A DNA stretch of 64,000 nucleotides from Colwellia sp. MB02u-6 (lineage in GTDB: Bacteria; Pseudomonadota; Gammaproteobacteria; Enterobacterales; Alteromonadaceae): the NCBI RefSeq assembly GCF_014077095.1, contig NZ_JACGVG010000038.1, positions 186,001 through 250,000 of the forward strand, written 5' to 3'. Shown in pieces: positions 9,168 to 19,123 of this stretch. The notes under the pieces were generated by a model. The model was not told where the DNA came from. It made no database searches and saw only the letters and a program-made list of their open reading frames with translations. The position numbers were made by a program, and so were the translations under genes. Numbering within the stretch: position 1 is the first letter of the stretch; each line of letters opens with the position of its first letter.

Positions 9168-9587
9168 TTACCAGTTACCTGAGTTTTTCATACTTAACCA
9201 AGGTTCTTGTGGCGCCAATCGCTCACCTTTTTGCAATAATTCGATCGAAATATTATCAGGTGACTTAACAAATGCCATGTGGCCACAGCGTGGTGGTCGG
9301 TTAATAGTAATACCTGCGGCCATTAGCTTTTCACATAAAGCATAGATATCGTCAACCTCAAAGGCTAAATGGCCAAAATTTCTACCCACAGTATATTCTT
9401 CTGCTGAATGCCAGTTGTGGGTAAGTTCTATTTCGGCGGCACCGGGCTCAGTTGCTAAAAATATTAAACTGAATTTACCTGCAGGAACGTCAAAACGGCG
9501 GGTTTCTACTAAACCTAAATGCTTAATAAAAAAATCTAGTGACTTATCTAAATCCGTAATACGAATCATAGTATGTAAAAATTTCAT
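9168..9587 (-). CDS. gloA: VOC family protein, lactoylglutathione lyase-like
   Basis: A 139-residue two-module VOC protein. It shares with glyoxalase I the N-terminal [17 protein letters not shown] (metal His5), IELTHNW (metal Glu56), [10 protein letters not shown] (metal His) and IELLQKGE (C-terminal metal Glu). So all four Ni/Zn ligands of glyoxalase I are visible. Glyoxalase I converts the methylglyoxal-glutathione hemithioacetal to S-lactoylglutathione. The central loop differs from E. coli GloA, and many bacteria carry several such paralogues, so the exact substrate is less sure than the family. It is preceded by a 350-base gap (9588-9937) with no recognisable gene. Confidence 0.8.
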   Translation of the reverse strand: MKFLHTMIRITDLDKSLDFFIKHLGLVETRRFDVPAGKFSLIFLATEPGAAEIELTHNWHSAEEYTVGRNFGHLAFEVDDIYALCEKLMAAGITINRPPRCGHMAFVKSPDNISIELLQKGERLAPQEPWLSMKNSGNW

Positions 9588-9937
9588 AGTTTACTCATCC
9601 AGTTTATATTTAATAATAAAATTGATAACCTTATCATTTTTAGCCTTTGATATTATTATTTGGGAAGGTTTTTAAGTTACTTATTGTAAAAATATCCCTC
9701 TCAGTTTCCACTTCCTGCTTTCCCTGATAAAAGCATTGGTCTTTTGCTTGGCTAACAGGTAAGAATTATTGAGTTCAAGTTTAAGCACCATCCTTACTAC
9801 TAGCGTTTTATTTAGCATAGTGTTTTAACTCTTAGTATCTTTTACTGAAGAGAACTTGTGATGCTAAAAGCTTAATTAGTTCAATATTTGCATCAATATT
9901 TGCATCAATTTTAGCTCATGGATGATGACATTTAATT
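9588..9937. other. Intergenic region without recognised gene
   Basis: No coding pattern is evident here. A short tandem duplication CAATATTTGCAT is present twice near 9890-9910. The region separates the gloA-like gene from the lacI-type gene, both on the minus strand, so the gloA-like promoter should be inside it. Confidence 0.5.
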
Positions 9938-10936
9938 TTAATTTTTTTTGACTGATTGTCGTTCAATAAGTTCAGGAATAAACATGTTTATGATGTCTAA
10001 CTCTTTTTGCTTATAAACATTTTTCAGGATCCATTGAGTAGACATTTTCGCCATATCGTTAACTGGAAAATTAATAGTCGTTAATTGAGGGTAGAGATAC
10101 TCAGTGAAAAACGCATTATCAAAACCAATAAATGAACATTGTTCGGGGATTAACCATTTGTGATCTCTCGCTCCTCGCATGGCCCCGGAGGCCATCTCAT
10201 CATTTGAACAAGCAACAGCAGTAAATGTGGTTTTATGCTTGATGAGGTAATTGATACCATCTCGGCCACTTTTTGTTAAATAATCACCTTCATAGAGTAA
10301 ACTTTCTTTAAAGGAAATATTGGCTTCAGCTAATGCTTTTTTATGGCCAGTTAAGCGCTCAGTAGAATCTTGTTTTGTTAAAGGCCCAGATATATAAGCA
10401 ATCTCTTTATGCCCTTGTTCAATTAAATATTTTGCGGCTAAATAACCCCCTAGTTCGTTATCTAAATAAAAGCAATGGTCACTAATTTCTGAGATATTGC
10501 GGTTCAAGATAACAAAAGGGGTATTACCTTTACTTAATTTAATTAAGTAGTCATCTGAAATGGCGTCAACCAGTAAAATAAGTGCATCACATTTTCGATC
10601 AATTAAAAAATCTAAGCCATTTATTTCACTTTCTTCATCACTATGACCTGCAGTAATAACCGCATGTTTACCTGCCTTTCTGAGCTCTAATTCAACACTG
10701 CTTAACATGGCACCAAAAAAGGGACCATGGAGTTCAGAAACTAGTACACCAACACTGTTTGAACGATTGGAAGCTAATGATCGGGCAATGGTATTTGGGC
10801 GATAGTTTAACTCGTTCATTGCTGCCACGACTTTTTCTTTAGTTTTTTTACTGACATGTTCATGATCATTCAGTACGCGAGATACAGATGATAATGAGAC
10901 TCCCGCTAATGCGGAAACTTCGTATATAGTCGCCAT
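9938..10936 (-). CDS. LacI family transcriptional regulator of the beta-glucan locus
   Basis: A 332-residue LacI/GalR regulator. The helix-turn-helix is at the extreme N-terminus (TIYEVSALAGVSLSSVSRVLN) followed by the hinge helix region NTIARSLASNRSNSVGV, then a periplasmic-binding-protein-like sugar domain ending ELIERQSV. It faces the permease gene, and two palindromes near TGGAAGCGCTTCCA lie between them (11059, 11118). The same palindrome recurs upstream of the CBM lipoprotein, the TonB receptor and the GH1 gene. I infer that this protein binds these sites and is released by a glucose- or oligoglucoside-type inducer. The BglR-like regulons of Alteromonadales are the nearest known analogy. 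The effector cannot be read from sequence. Confidence 0.9.
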   Translation of the reverse strand: MATIYEVSALAGVSLSSVSRVLNDHEHVSKKTKEKVVAAMNELNYRPNTIARSLASNRSNSVGVLVSELHGPFFGAMLSSVELELRKAGKHAVITAGHSDEESEINGLDFLIDRKCDALILLVDAISDDYLIKLSKGNTPFVILNRNISEISDHCFYLDNELGGYLAAKYLIEQGHKEIAYISGPLTKQDSTERLTGHKKALAEANISFKESLLYEGDYLTKSGRDGINYLIKHKTTFTAVACSNDEMASGAMRGARDHKWLIPEQCSFIGFDNAFFTEYLYPQLTTINFPVNDMAKMSTQWILKNVYKQKELDIINMFIPELIERQSVKKN

Positions 10937-11058
10937 TTTATTCCTTCATCTTTTTTATTAATGCTGCTTTAGAGGATTTAAACATAAAAGGTCTTAGCTA
11001 AACCAAATACTGAGCCTATTGTTATAACTGTTATAAGATACACAAATAATTTCTATTT

Positions 11059-11072
11059 TAGAAGCGCTTCCT
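11059..11072. promoter_or_regulatory. LacI-type operator 1 (TAGAAGCGCTTCCT)
   Basis: The core GAAGCGCTTC is a perfect palindrome with a central CpG, the form bound by LacI-family proteins. It is the weaker of two sites in the lacI/permease divergent gap; its centre is 59 bp from that of the second site. It lies about 125 bp upstream of the lacI-type start codon and about 170 bp upstream of the permease start. Confidence 0.8.
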
Positions 11073-11117
11073 ATACCTGTAAATAATAGTTGCTTTTTAT
11101 CTTAATGGCATTCAATA

Positions 11118-11131
11118 TGGAAGCGCTTCCA
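11118..11131. promoter_or_regulatory. LacI-type operator 2 (TGGAAGCGCTTCCA)
   Basis: A perfect 14-bp palindrome, identical to the site at 27510 upstream of the TonB receptor. It lies about 110 bp upstream of the permease start codon. With operator 1 it could support looping and autoregulation of the regulator gene. Confidence 0.88.
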
Positions 11132-11242
11132 GTTTATTTTGAAAACACTCATTTAAGGGCTACTTGAGTATATTAAAGTGGAAAATTATAAAAATAACAA
11201 CAGCAGCAATGACCTGTTGTTCATAATTATTAGGGGAATTAT

Positions 11243-12505
11243 ATGGCTAGTACACCGATTCAATCAAATGTGAATAGGTTTTCGTCAAACACTGAAAACA
11301 AAAATTATACTTTTGCACTTACATCATTAACATCACTCTTTTTTATGTGGGGATTCATTACCTGCTTAAATGATATTTTAATTCCTCATTTGAAAGCTAT
11401 TTTTGATTTATCTTATAGCCAAGCAATGCTAGTACAGTTTTGTTTTTTTAGTGCTTACTTTCTTGTTTCTATTCCGGCAGGAAAAATAGTTAAAAAAGTA
11501 GGTTTTCAAAAAGGCATTGTACTTGGTTTGATTGTTGCTGCCATCGGTTGTTTTGCTTTTTACCCAGCAGCAGCGATGCACAGCTATCCGGTATTTTTAT
11601 TGGCACTATTTATATTAGCCAGTGGTATTACGATATTACAAGTGTCAGCTAATCCTTATGTGAGTATCTTAGGCAATCCTAAAACAGCCTCTTCACGTCT
11701 GACAATGACACAGGCATTTAATTCACTTGGCACCACAGTCGCGCCATTTTTTGGTGCTTATTTGATCTTAGATCAAGTAGCAGAATCTATGTCGGTCGCT
11801 CAACAAGCAGAATCTGTGCAATTACCTTACGTTTTACTCGCGGGTTTATTATTAATACTTGCAGCTATTTTTTCTTATATAAAATTACCTGTTGTTGAGC
11901 ATATTGAAGAGTCAGTGTCTGAAAAACCGATAGCGGGCAGCGCTTGGCAATATCGTCATTTAGTTTTAGGTGCCATTGGTATTTTTGTTTATGTTGGTGC
12001 TGAGGTTTCTATTGGCAGCTTTTTAGTTAGCTTTTTTAATGATCCGAACATTGCTGGTTTAGAAGAATCGCAAGCAGCAAAATATATTGCCTACTATTGG
12101 GGTGGTGCGATGGTGGGACGATTCATTGGTGCCGCGGTTATGCAAAAATTAGCCGCCGGAAAAGTATTAGCCTTCAACGCTTTTATGGCGGTGATATTGA
12201 TGATTATTACTATCCTTGCCTCTGGTCAAATAGCGATGTTGGCCATTCTGTTAGTTGGTCTATGCAACTCAATTATGTTCCCTACCATCTTTAGTTTGGC
12301 CATTAATGGACTAGGGCAGCATACCAGTCAAGGCTCAGGTATTTTATGTTTAGCGATTGTTGGTGGTGCTATTTTACCACTTGTTCAAGGTGTTTTGGCT
12401 GACAGTATTGGCCTACAAAACTCATTTTTCTTACCCATTATTTGCTATGTATTTATTGCTTATTATGGTTTGTCAGGTAGTAAACCTGTATCAGTAAAGG
12501 TATAA
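11243..12505 (+). CDS. FucP/GluP-type MFS sugar:proton (or Na+) symporter
   Basis: A 420-residue inner-membrane carrier with about 12 membrane segments. It belongs to the FHS (fucose/glucose-galactose) branch of the major facilitator superfamily: [21 protein letters not shown] at residues 29-49 is the family N-terminal signature, with QFCFFSAYF, a charged [12 protein letters not shown] loop between helices 2 and 3, and [14 protein letters not shown] in helix 5. It probably imports glucose released from the glucan by the neighbouring hydrolases. An AGGGG ribosome site precedes the ATG. The gene is 8 bases upstream of the GH3 gene, so they form an operon under the two operators to the left. Confidence 0.88.
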   Translation: MASTPIQSNVNRFSSNTENKNYTFALTSLTSLFFMWGFITCLNDILIPHLKAIFDLSYSQAMLVQFCFFSAYFLVSIPAGKIVKKVGFQKGIVLGLIVAAIGCFAFYPAAAMHSYPVFLLALFILASGITILQVSANPYVSILGNPKTASSRLTMTQAFNSLGTTVAPFFGAYLILDQVAESMSVAQQAESVQLPYVLLAGLLLILAAIFSYIKLPVVEHIEESVSEKPIAGSAWQYRHLVLGAIGIFVYVGAEVSIGSFLVSFFNDPNIAGLEESQAAKYIAYYWGGAMVGRFIGAAVMQKLAAGKVLAFNAFMAVILMIITILASGQIAMLAILLVGLCNSIMFPTIFSLAINGLGQHTSQGSGILCLAIVGGAILPLVQGVLADSIGLQNSFFLPIICYVFIAYYGLSGSKPVSVKV

Positions 12506-12513
12506 ATATTCTT

Positions 12514-15096
12514 ATGTCTATTCAAATAAACTCACTTAAAAGCGTTGCTAAACCCTTTATGGGGATTGCTGTTGCCATGTCACTTTTTGCTTGTACTGAT
12601 AACGCTAACTCAGACATAGCTCAGGTTGACGTTGCCCCTTATGGCGAAAACAATATAGCTATTTGGCCGGTACTTGATATTGAAGTTAAAAAAGACAGTA
12701 ACGTCGAAACTAAAGTTGCCAAAATTCTAGCGACTATGACTTTAGAGCAAAAAGTTGCACAGATGATCCAACCTGAAATCCGAGACATTACTGTTGAAGA
12801 TATGCGTAAATATGGTTTTGGCTCATATTTAAATGGTGGTGGTTCTTTCCCTGATAATAATAAACATGCAACGCCTGCTGATTGGATAAAATTAGCTGAA
12901 GCGCTGTATCAAGCATCAATCGATGACTCGGTAGATGGGATAAATATTCCGACTATGTGGGGTACTGATGCAGTACATGGTCATAACAATGTGATTGGCG
13001 CAACATTATTCCCACATAACATTGGCTTAGGCGCGGCAAATAATGCTGAACTTATGGAAAATATAGCCAGTATAACGGCTAAAGAAGTGATGGTAACCGG
13101 TATTGATTGGGTGTTTGCTCCTACGGTTGCCGTTGTTAGAGATGATCGTTGGGGCAGAACTTATGAAGGTTACTCTGAAGACCCTGAAATAGTCCGCTTA
13201 TATTCGGCCGCTATTGTAAAAGGGCTTCAAGGCTCTGTAGACGATGACTTTTTAGGCGATACTCGCGTTATCAGCACGGTTAAGCACTTTATTGGTGATG
13301 GTGGCACAGAAGGTGGTGATGACCAAGGGGATAACTTAGACAGCGAAAGTGATCTTTTTAAACATCATGCCCAAGGTTATGTTGGTGGCTTAACGGCTGG
13401 CGCACAATCGGTAATGGCATCATTTAATAGCTTGCATGGGGCTAAAACGCATGGCAACAAGTATTTAATGACTGAGGTCTTAAAAGATCGTATGGGCTTT
13501 GATGGCTTTGTTGTTGGTGACTGGAACGGCCATGGCCAAGTCAAAGGCTGTACTAACGAAAGCTGTCCACAAGCAGTCAATGCGGGCTTAGACATTTATA
13601 TGGTGCCAACAGCTGCTTGGAAACCTTTGTATGAAAATACCATTAAACAAGTTAACAATGGTGAAATTAGCTTATCAAGAATAGATGATGCGGTTAGCCG
13701 TATTTTAAGAGTAAAAATACGCGCAGGTTTATTCACTAAACCCAGTCCAAAAAATCGTCCATTATCAGGTAAAACTGACTTAATTGGCTCAGCAGAACAT
13801 CGTTTAGTCGCTCGTCAAGCCGTACGTGAATCTTTAGTTTTGCTTAAAAATAAAGCTAATTTATTACCTTTAACGCCGAGTGCAAATGTATTAGTTGCAG
13901 GAGACGGCGCTGACAATATTGGTAAGCAGTCAGGGGGATGGAGTATTACTTGGCAAGGTACAGGTAACACTAACGCTGATTTTCCAGGTGGGTCTTCGAT
14001 TTATGACGGTATAGAGCAAGTTGTTAATGCTGCTGGCGGTAAAGTGCAATTAAGCTCAACAGGTGAGTTCACTGAAAAACCAGATGTTGCTATTGTTGTT
14101 TTTGGTGAGGAACCTTATGCCGAGGGCAATGGCGACTTAGATAACCTTGAGTATCAACGCGGTAATAAAACCGATTTAGCTTTACTCAAACGTTTAAAAG
14201 CACAAGGGATACCTGTTGTTTCTGTGTTCATTAGTGGACGGCCAATGTGGGTAAATGCGGAACTTAATGCGTCAAGTGCTTTTGTTGCCGCTTGGTTGCC
14301 GGGTTCAGAAGGCAATGGTATCGCTGACGTTTTGTTTAGTAAAGCGGATAACAGTTTACGTTATGACTTTAAGGGTAAGCTTTCATATTCTTGGCCTGCT
14401 AGTGCAGATCAAACATCGGTTAATCGATTTGATGAAAACTATCAACCTTTATTACCTTATGGTTTTGGTTTAACCTATCAGCAGCAAGATAATAAAAAAA
14501 TGACCATATTGTCTGATCAGTTAAGTGAAGTCTCTAAAATAGCTTCTGATGAGTTAGCCGCTTTTAAAATATTTGAATTAGCGGTTAAGCAGCCATGGAG
14601 TATTGCGTTGCAATCAGGTGAACAGTCATCTCCTGTTACTTCAAATACGCAGTCATTAGGGGCTATTACCTTGAGAACTATGGACAAAGTGGTACAAGAA
14701 GATGCTAGAACAATAATCTTTGATGGCAGTGAGCTAGCAAGTGTCAATATCTTTAGTAACTTTCCAGAAGATTTGCGGGCATATATCGAGGCTGACTCGG
14801 TATTAAGTTTTAGCGTGCGTTTAGAAACTACACCAGTAGCACCGATTAATTTAGCTATGAGTTGTGAAGGGGATTGCAAAGGCTCTCTTGATATCACCTC
14901 ATTGTTAATTAACCAGAGTTTAAATGAATGGCATAAAGTGACGATCGACTTGGCTTGCTTTAAAAAAGCAGGCACAGATTTTTCTAAAATTATGTCACCA
15001 TTTAACTTGTCTACCCAAGGTAAAGTTTCATTAAGCTTCGCTGATATAAACTTAACGCCACAAACTATTGATAAAGCAACAATGAGCTGTGATTAA
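12514..15096 (+). CDS. GH3 family exo-beta-glucanase/beta-glucosidase lipoprotein (ExoP-like)
   Basis: An 860-residue lipoprotein with lipobox SLFAC (Cys at residue 27). The GH3 N-terminal TIM barrel (about 70-400) shows the substrate-binding KHFIGDGG (257-264) and the nucleophile Asp at about 336 within GFDGFVVGDWNGH. The second alpha/beta domain follows (about 430-650), where the GGWSITWQGTGN and FGEEPYAEGNGD stretches are typical of ExoP-type exo-1,3/1,4-beta-glucanases; the latter should supply the acid/base Glu. The last about 190 residues form a C-terminal carbohydrate-binding ExoP domain. It should release glucose from beta-1,3/1,4 oligosaccharides in the periplasm or at the outer membrane. 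It is eight bases downstream of the permease and so is co-transcribed with it. Confidence 0.9.
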   Translation: MSIQINSLKSVAKPFMGIAVAMSLFACTDNANSDIAQVDVAPYGENNIAIWPVLDIEVKKDSNVETKVAKILATMTLEQKVAQMIQPEIRDITVEDMRKYGFGSYLNGGGSFPDNNKHATPADWIKLAEALYQASIDDSVDGINIPTMWGTDAVHGHNNVIGATLFPHNIGLGAANNAELMENIASITAKEVMVTGIDWVFAPTVAVVRDDRWGRTYEGYSEDPEIVRLYSAAIVKGLQGSVDDDFLGDTRVISTVKHFIGDGGTEGGDDQGDNLDSESDLFKHHAQGYVGGLTAGAQSVMASFNSLHGAKTHGNKYLMTEVLKDRMGFDGFVVGDWNGHGQVKGCTNESCPQAVNAGLDIYMVPTAAWKPLYENTIKQVNNGEISLSRIDDAVSRILRVKIRAGLFTKPSPKNRPLSGKTDLIGSAEHRLVARQAVRESLVLLKNKANLLPLTPSANVLVAGDGADNIGKQSGGWSITWQGTGNTNADFPGGSSIYDGIEQVVNAAGGKVQLSSTGEFTEKPDVAIVVFGEEPYAEGNGDLDNLEYQRGNKTDLALLKRLKAQGIPVVSVFISGRPMWVNAELNASSAFVAAWLPGSEGNGIADVLFSKADNSLRYDFKGKLSYSWPASADQTSVNRFDENYQPLLPYGFGLTYQQQDNKKMTILSDQLSEVSKIASDELAAFKIFELAVKQPWSIALQSGEQSSPVTSNTQSLGAITLRTMDKVVQEDARTIIFDGSELASVNIFSNFPEDLRAYIEADSVLSFSVRLETTPVAPINLAMSCEGDCKGSLDITSLLINQSLNEWHKVTIDLACFKKAGTDFSKIMSPFNLSTQGKVSLSFADINLTPQTIDKATMSCD

Positions 15097-15118
15097 ACTA
15101 TTATTGACGCGTTAACTT

Positions 15119-15150
15119 AAACCGCCGTATTACTAAAATTACGGCGGTAA
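15119..15150. repeat. Inverted repeat between the GH3 and GH16 genes
   Basis: ACCGCCGTA at 15121 and TACGGCGGT at 15140 form a 9-bp GC-rich stem, extended by AT pairs, with a 10-base loop. There is no T run after it. It may act as a partial terminator or as an mRNA-stabilising hairpin that sets the GH3:GH16 ratio. Confidence 0.65.
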
Positions 15151-15201
15151 CTACTGATTGGCATTCACTAATAAAAACATATATATAACAAGGACTTTTC
15201 T

Positions 15202-16320
15202 ATGCAGCATTTAACATTATTACTCATAGCCTGTTCAATGACTTTGCTCGGATGTGGCGGTGAATCTGGTAACAACACGAGCACGACTAATATATCAACT
15301 ACGCCAGCTACAGATATATCTTCTGATCATGCGAGTGAAGAGAGTAAAGACCCAACAACTGCTTCTGTAGTGAATAATCAATGGCAGTTAATTTGGCAGG
15401 ATGAATTTAATGATAACAATATTGATTTAAATAAATGGAGTTTTGAGGTCAATTGTTTTGGTGGGGGTAATGATGAACAACAATGTTATACCGATCGAGA
15501 AGATAATGCTTTTATTGAACAAGGTATCTTGAAAATAGTGGCATTAAAAGAAAATTTTACTGGTCCTGCAGCACATGATGATGATACTAATTACAACCCT
15601 ATAAATACCCGCACTCTACCTTATACATCAGCAAGGTTGCGCAGCAAAAACAAAGGTGATTGGACTTTTGGACGCTTCGAAATTAGCGCTAAATTACCGC
15701 AAGGACAAGGCACCTGGCCAGCTATTTGGATGCTGCCTACTGACTGGGCTTATGGTGGATGGGCTGGCTCCGGTGAAATTGATATTATGGAGGCGGTGAA
15801 TTTAAAAACACAATCAGATGAAGCGGGTGCGAGCTCAGGGCAAGAAGAGTCACGTGTGCATGGCACGCTTCATTATGGCCGTGCCTGGCCTGAGAATGTT
15901 TATTCAGGTAAAGGATTTAACTTACCTGATGGTGTTAACCCGGCAGATGGTTTCCACGAATACGCCATTGAATGGCAAGCAGGGGAAATTCGTTGGTATG
16001 TCGATGATATTCATTTTGCTACACAGCGTGATACCGGCTGGTATAGCCAATATATGAATGATGAGGGCTTATTGATAAACGGTGAGGGTGGTGCACCTTT
16101 TGATCAAAAATTTCATTTATTATTAAATTTTGCTGTTGGGGGCAATTGGCCCGCTTCGGTTAACGACAAAGGTATTAATGACAGTGTGTTTCCACAATCA
16201 TTAGAAATAGATTATGTCCGAGTTTATGAATGCTCAGTGTCGCCTCTCACAGGTGCTGGCTGTGCAACAATCGGTGATGAAGCCGCTTTAATTGGTGGTA
16301 AGCAAGCACCGGCTCTGTAA
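15202..16320 (+). CDS. GH16 family beta-glucanase (laminarinase) lipoprotein
   Basis: A 372-residue lipoprotein: signal peptide with lipobox LLGC (Cys about 18), a low-complexity Ser/Thr linker to about 58, then one GH16 domain. The catalytic GSGEIDIMEAVN places the nucleophile Glu at about 192, the assisting Asp at 194 and the acid/base Glu at 197. The extra Met in EIDIME is typical of bacterial endo-1,3-beta-glucanases. WQDEFNDNNIDLNKW at the start and GGNWP near the end are also family marks. It should cut laminarin at the cell surface into oligosaccharides for the TonB receptor. An AAGGAC ribosome site sits upstream of the ATG. A strong terminator follows. Confidence 0.92.
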   Translation: MQHLTLLLIACSMTLLGCGGESGNNTSTTNISTTPATDISSDHASEESKDPTTASVVNNQWQLIWQDEFNDNNIDLNKWSFEVNCFGGGNDEQQCYTDREDNAFIEQGILKIVALKENFTGPAAHDDDTNYNPINTRTLPYTSARLRSKNKGDWTFGRFEISAKLPQGQGTWPAIWMLPTDWAYGGWAGSGEIDIMEAVNLKTQSDEAGASSGQEESRVHGTLHYGRAWPENVYSGKGFNLPDGVNPADGFHEYAIEWQAGEIRWYVDDIHFATQRDTGWYSQYMNDEGLLINGEGGAPFDQKFHLLLNFAVGGNWPASVNDKGINDSVFPQSLEIDYVRVYECSVSPLTGAGCATIGDEAALIGGKQAPAL

Positions 16321-16380
16321 TTGTTTAAGTACTCTGAAAATTCTTATTGATTGATAAGGTATTTATAGAACAGTTAAATG

Positions 16381-16419
16381 CTAACTAAGACTTTAAAAAG
16401 TACTAGTTAGTTTTTTTTT
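16381..16419 (+). terminator. Rho-independent terminator after GH16
   Basis: CTAACTA pairs with TAGTTAG, with an inner ACTT/AAGT pairing, followed by a run of nine T. It lies 60 bases past the GH16 stop and closes the permease-GH3-GH16 unit. Confidence 0.82.
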
Positions 16420-17520
16420 ACGCATAAATTAATATCACGATAATTATCTAGCCAATAAGTAGCTTTATTATTAACTAGGTAATCTAATCATTCTTGACGA
16501 GCATTTTTTGATAGCAAAAGGTGATGCTATCAACGCCATAAAAAATAAAGTTAGTGATAGTGCTCTGCAGAGCGGAGTTGTGTGTGAGCGATTAGTTCAG
16601 CCCCTGAGTTTTCTGACGGTGTTCAAACTGTCGCAGCCATAATATTTATTGAACGGCGATTTTTTTGATTTGCCCTATATGGGATTTAATACCAAAAAAA
16701 ATGTCATAAAGAGTATCTACGTAGTTTTTATTTTCCACCATTTGATAGGTACAAGGTACGGTAAAGCTTATTGTGATTTCACCGTCCATTACTTTTAAAA
16801 ATGAGTTTGTTGTATTCACTTCTTAACAATTTTAGCTAAGTACTTATTATCTGGATATATGTTTTGGCAGCCATGCTCTATTGGCTAATGATCCTCGACA
16901 AGTATGATTAATAGAATGACTGGCTAATTTATGGCTTTGTTGGCAGATTTTCGCCGATCGGTTATATTATCTTCTGCGGTAGATGAATTAAGTATTAAAT
17001 AGAAAATCGCCTTAAGGCTGAGCTTATTAAGGGCGGGTAAAGCAGGATAAATTGACTGTTTAAGGCATCATCATAGCTAAGACTTACAGCTATTTAATTA
17101 TATATTTATAATTTGGTTTTAAATATTGAATATAAAGCTATATATCAAATGGATACACAACCTTGAAGTTTTCATTTGATAGTTTGGCGATTGAATTCTC
17201 TCTAGGGTCAAAAAATTCACCAATATTTTCATAAATCTGAGCATATAGCTACTATTACTCCGATGTCTATCGTGGTCAGATGATTTGCTTAAGTTAATAT
17301 TAATTATTTATAAAAGATATTTTTTCAGATTCTTAGTCATGAAATTACCCCTTATATGACCATTGGCTGGTGCTTACTTAAAATATATTAGGTAGTTATA
17401 AAAATTATAGGTGTGTTTGTTTTAACTGAAGGTATGTCATCAACGCTTGATGGGAAAAATTTTTTAGCTATTGTAGTTCTTGCAGCTTTTTAGTTAATTT
17501 AATTGAAGTATTTTAATTAA
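16420..17520. other. Large intergenic gap without recognised gene
   Basis: About 1.1 kb with stops in all frames. I see only a 57-codon GTG-started minus-strand frame (16646-16819) of unknown relation, a 12-bp palindrome GCTCTGCAGAGC at 16562, and scattered short open frames. The length and the mixture of short frames suggest decayed sequence, but no family can be named with confidence. Confidence 0.4.
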
Positions 17521-17556
17521 AATATTGATGATATCTAAAGAGATATCATCAATATT
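17521..17556 (-). terminator. Long perfect hairpin after the CBM lipoprotein
   Basis: AATATTGATGATATCT and its exact reverse complement form a 16-bp perfect stem around the four-base loop AAAG. It lies about 70 bases past the stop of the minus-strand lipoprotein gene and is followed on that strand by an AT-rich tract. It most likely terminates that transcript. Confidence 0.75.
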
Positions 17557-17625
17557 GAAGTAATGCATTATTATATGAAGCTTGAGCAATTAACCGCTAT
17601 TCTCCAGCTAAATAATACCAAAGAA

Positions 17626-18795
17626 TTACTGAGCAATACCTACAGTTATCTCGTCTAGAGATACGTCACCGACTTGAGCACCCATATCAAATAATACACG
17701 GCTATCGTCATCACCAAAACCTGTAGCAGGAACAACAACAAAATATGTCACCCATTCAGTCGTTATAGCAACAGACTCTGCAGTATTATTCCACGGGGCA
17801 TGGTTTAAACCAACACCAACAATAATATCACGAGCGACAGAAGCTTTTGCTTTAAACTCTACTACATAAATGGCATCAGGAATGATAGTCATAACTTGGC
17901 TTAAGTTAACATCATATGGGTTACCAGCAGTTGCTACATAAGCTTCGTAATAGCTTCCTACAGGAGCAGTTGTGGCAAAAATATCAGTGTCAGCAGAGTT
18001 GACAAGTGAGATGTTACGTAATGAAATATCTCCTGCAATTGCACCACCCATATCAAATATAGTACGACTATTATCATCACCCGCAGAAGCGGCTTCCATA
18101 AACGTATATGTATCCCATTCAGTTGTTAACTCAACTGTATGTGTGTTATTCGTCCATGGGTCATGAAATAAACCAAAACCAGCAGTCATAGGACGGGCTG
18201 TAGAGGCTTTAGCATCATAAGTTAGAGTATAAACTTCACCTGTAACTAAAGTTAATGGATGGCTAATTCCCGTATCATACACATTTGTCGTAGGCTCTGG
18301 AACAAGATTTTCATATACATACACACCGGGAGCGTCTGACCAGTCGGTAAGTCCAGCATCAAATGTACTATTTGTTAATAAGTTACCCGCGGTATCTGGC
18401 TTACCACCACTTCCTGCTGAAATAATGACATTCTCAGATGTAGTAAACATGCCATCTGTTACGTTTACGGTTACAGAACTAAGACCCTTATCACCTGATG
18501 CCGGAGTACCTGATAAAACACCGGTACTGGTATCAAAGTTTAACCAAGAACCATCTGGAAGAATTGCTGAGAAAGTTAATGCATCACCATCAGCATCGGT
18601 TGCTGTAAAGGTATGACTATATTCTTCCCCTACTCCAGCAGCTGTTCCAGCAGCGGCACTAGTAAACTCTGGAGCCGCAAATCTTGGTCCAATAGAGTCA
18701 CCATCTACTGGCTCCAAATCAGCACCACAGCCAGTAAGTGCAATAGCTAAAGCTAAAGTTGATAGCTTAATATTTAAATGTTTAATTTTGATCAT
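17626..18795 (-). CDS. Surface glycan-binding lipoprotein: cadherin-like domain plus two CBM4/9-like repeats
   Basis: A 389-residue lipoprotein with no catalytic motif. Signal peptide and lipobox IALTGC (Cys about 23). Residues about 43-130 form a He_PIG/cadherin-like domain (HTFTATDADGDALTF, then GVLSGTPASGDKG). Two related beta-sandwich repeats follow, about 140-265 and 270-389; each shows a conserved block: ARPMTAGFGLFHDPW against ARDIIVGVGLNHAPW, TTEWDTYTF against TTEWVTYFV, and DDNSRTIFDMG against DDDSRVLFDMG. The pattern is that of CBM4/9 modules, which bind beta-glucans including laminarin. I infer a surface binding protein feeding the TonB receptor. An operator-like site lies about 140 bp upstream of the start. 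Confidence 0.8.
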   Translation of the reverse strand: MIKIKHLNIKLSTLALAIALTGCGADLEPVDGDSIGPRFAAPEFTSAAAGTAAGVGEEYSHTFTATDADGDALTFSAILPDGSWLNFDTSTGVLSGTPASGDKGLSSVTVNVTDGMFTTSENVIISAGSGGKPDTAGNLLTNSTFDAGLTDWSDAPGVYVYENLVPEPTTNVYDTGISHPLTLVTGEVYTLTYDAKASTARPMTAGFGLFHDPWTNNTHTVELTTEWDTYTFMEAASAGDDNSRTIFDMGGAIAGDISLRNISLVNSADTDIFATTAPVGSYYEAYVATAGNPYDVNLSQVMTIIPDAIYVVEFKAKASVARDIIVGVGLNHAPWNNTAESVAITTEWVTYFVVVPATGFGDDDSRVLFDMGAQVGDVSLDEITVGIAQ

Positions 18796-18934
18796 GTAGT
18801 TGTTCCCCTAGATATTATATTATTAGAACTGCACACGCAAACGGCTTAAAAGAGGAAAAAACAATATGTTGTTAGTTCAATTTCAACGTCTGATGCTGCG
18901 AGTTCATTTATATAGGTATCGCTATTAATCCTAC

Positions 18935-18948
18935 TGGAAGCGCTACCA
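18935..18948. promoter_or_regulatory. LacI-type operator 3 (TGGAAGCGCTACCA)
   Basis: It differs from the perfect palindrome by one base in the right half. It lies about 140 bp upstream of the CBM lipoprotein start and about 280 bp past the end of the first halogenase gene, so it should control the lipoprotein. Confidence 0.8.
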
Positions 18949-19123
18949 ATTTTTTTTATAAGTGCTGCTGATTTATTTTTTAACACAACGTTCTTATTTT
19001 GAAAGCCTTTACATTTATACCACCAGTAATGCTTATAACAAAGGTTTTTTTACACTTTTTTACATTTACAACTAATATAGTGACTGTAAATTTTGAATGC
19101 TAACAGTATATAAAGTAACAAAC

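Noticed and set aside
10345-10360. AAGCGCTCA as an additional LacI-type operator
   Set aside because: It lies in the coding region of the regulator and matches only half of the palindrome.
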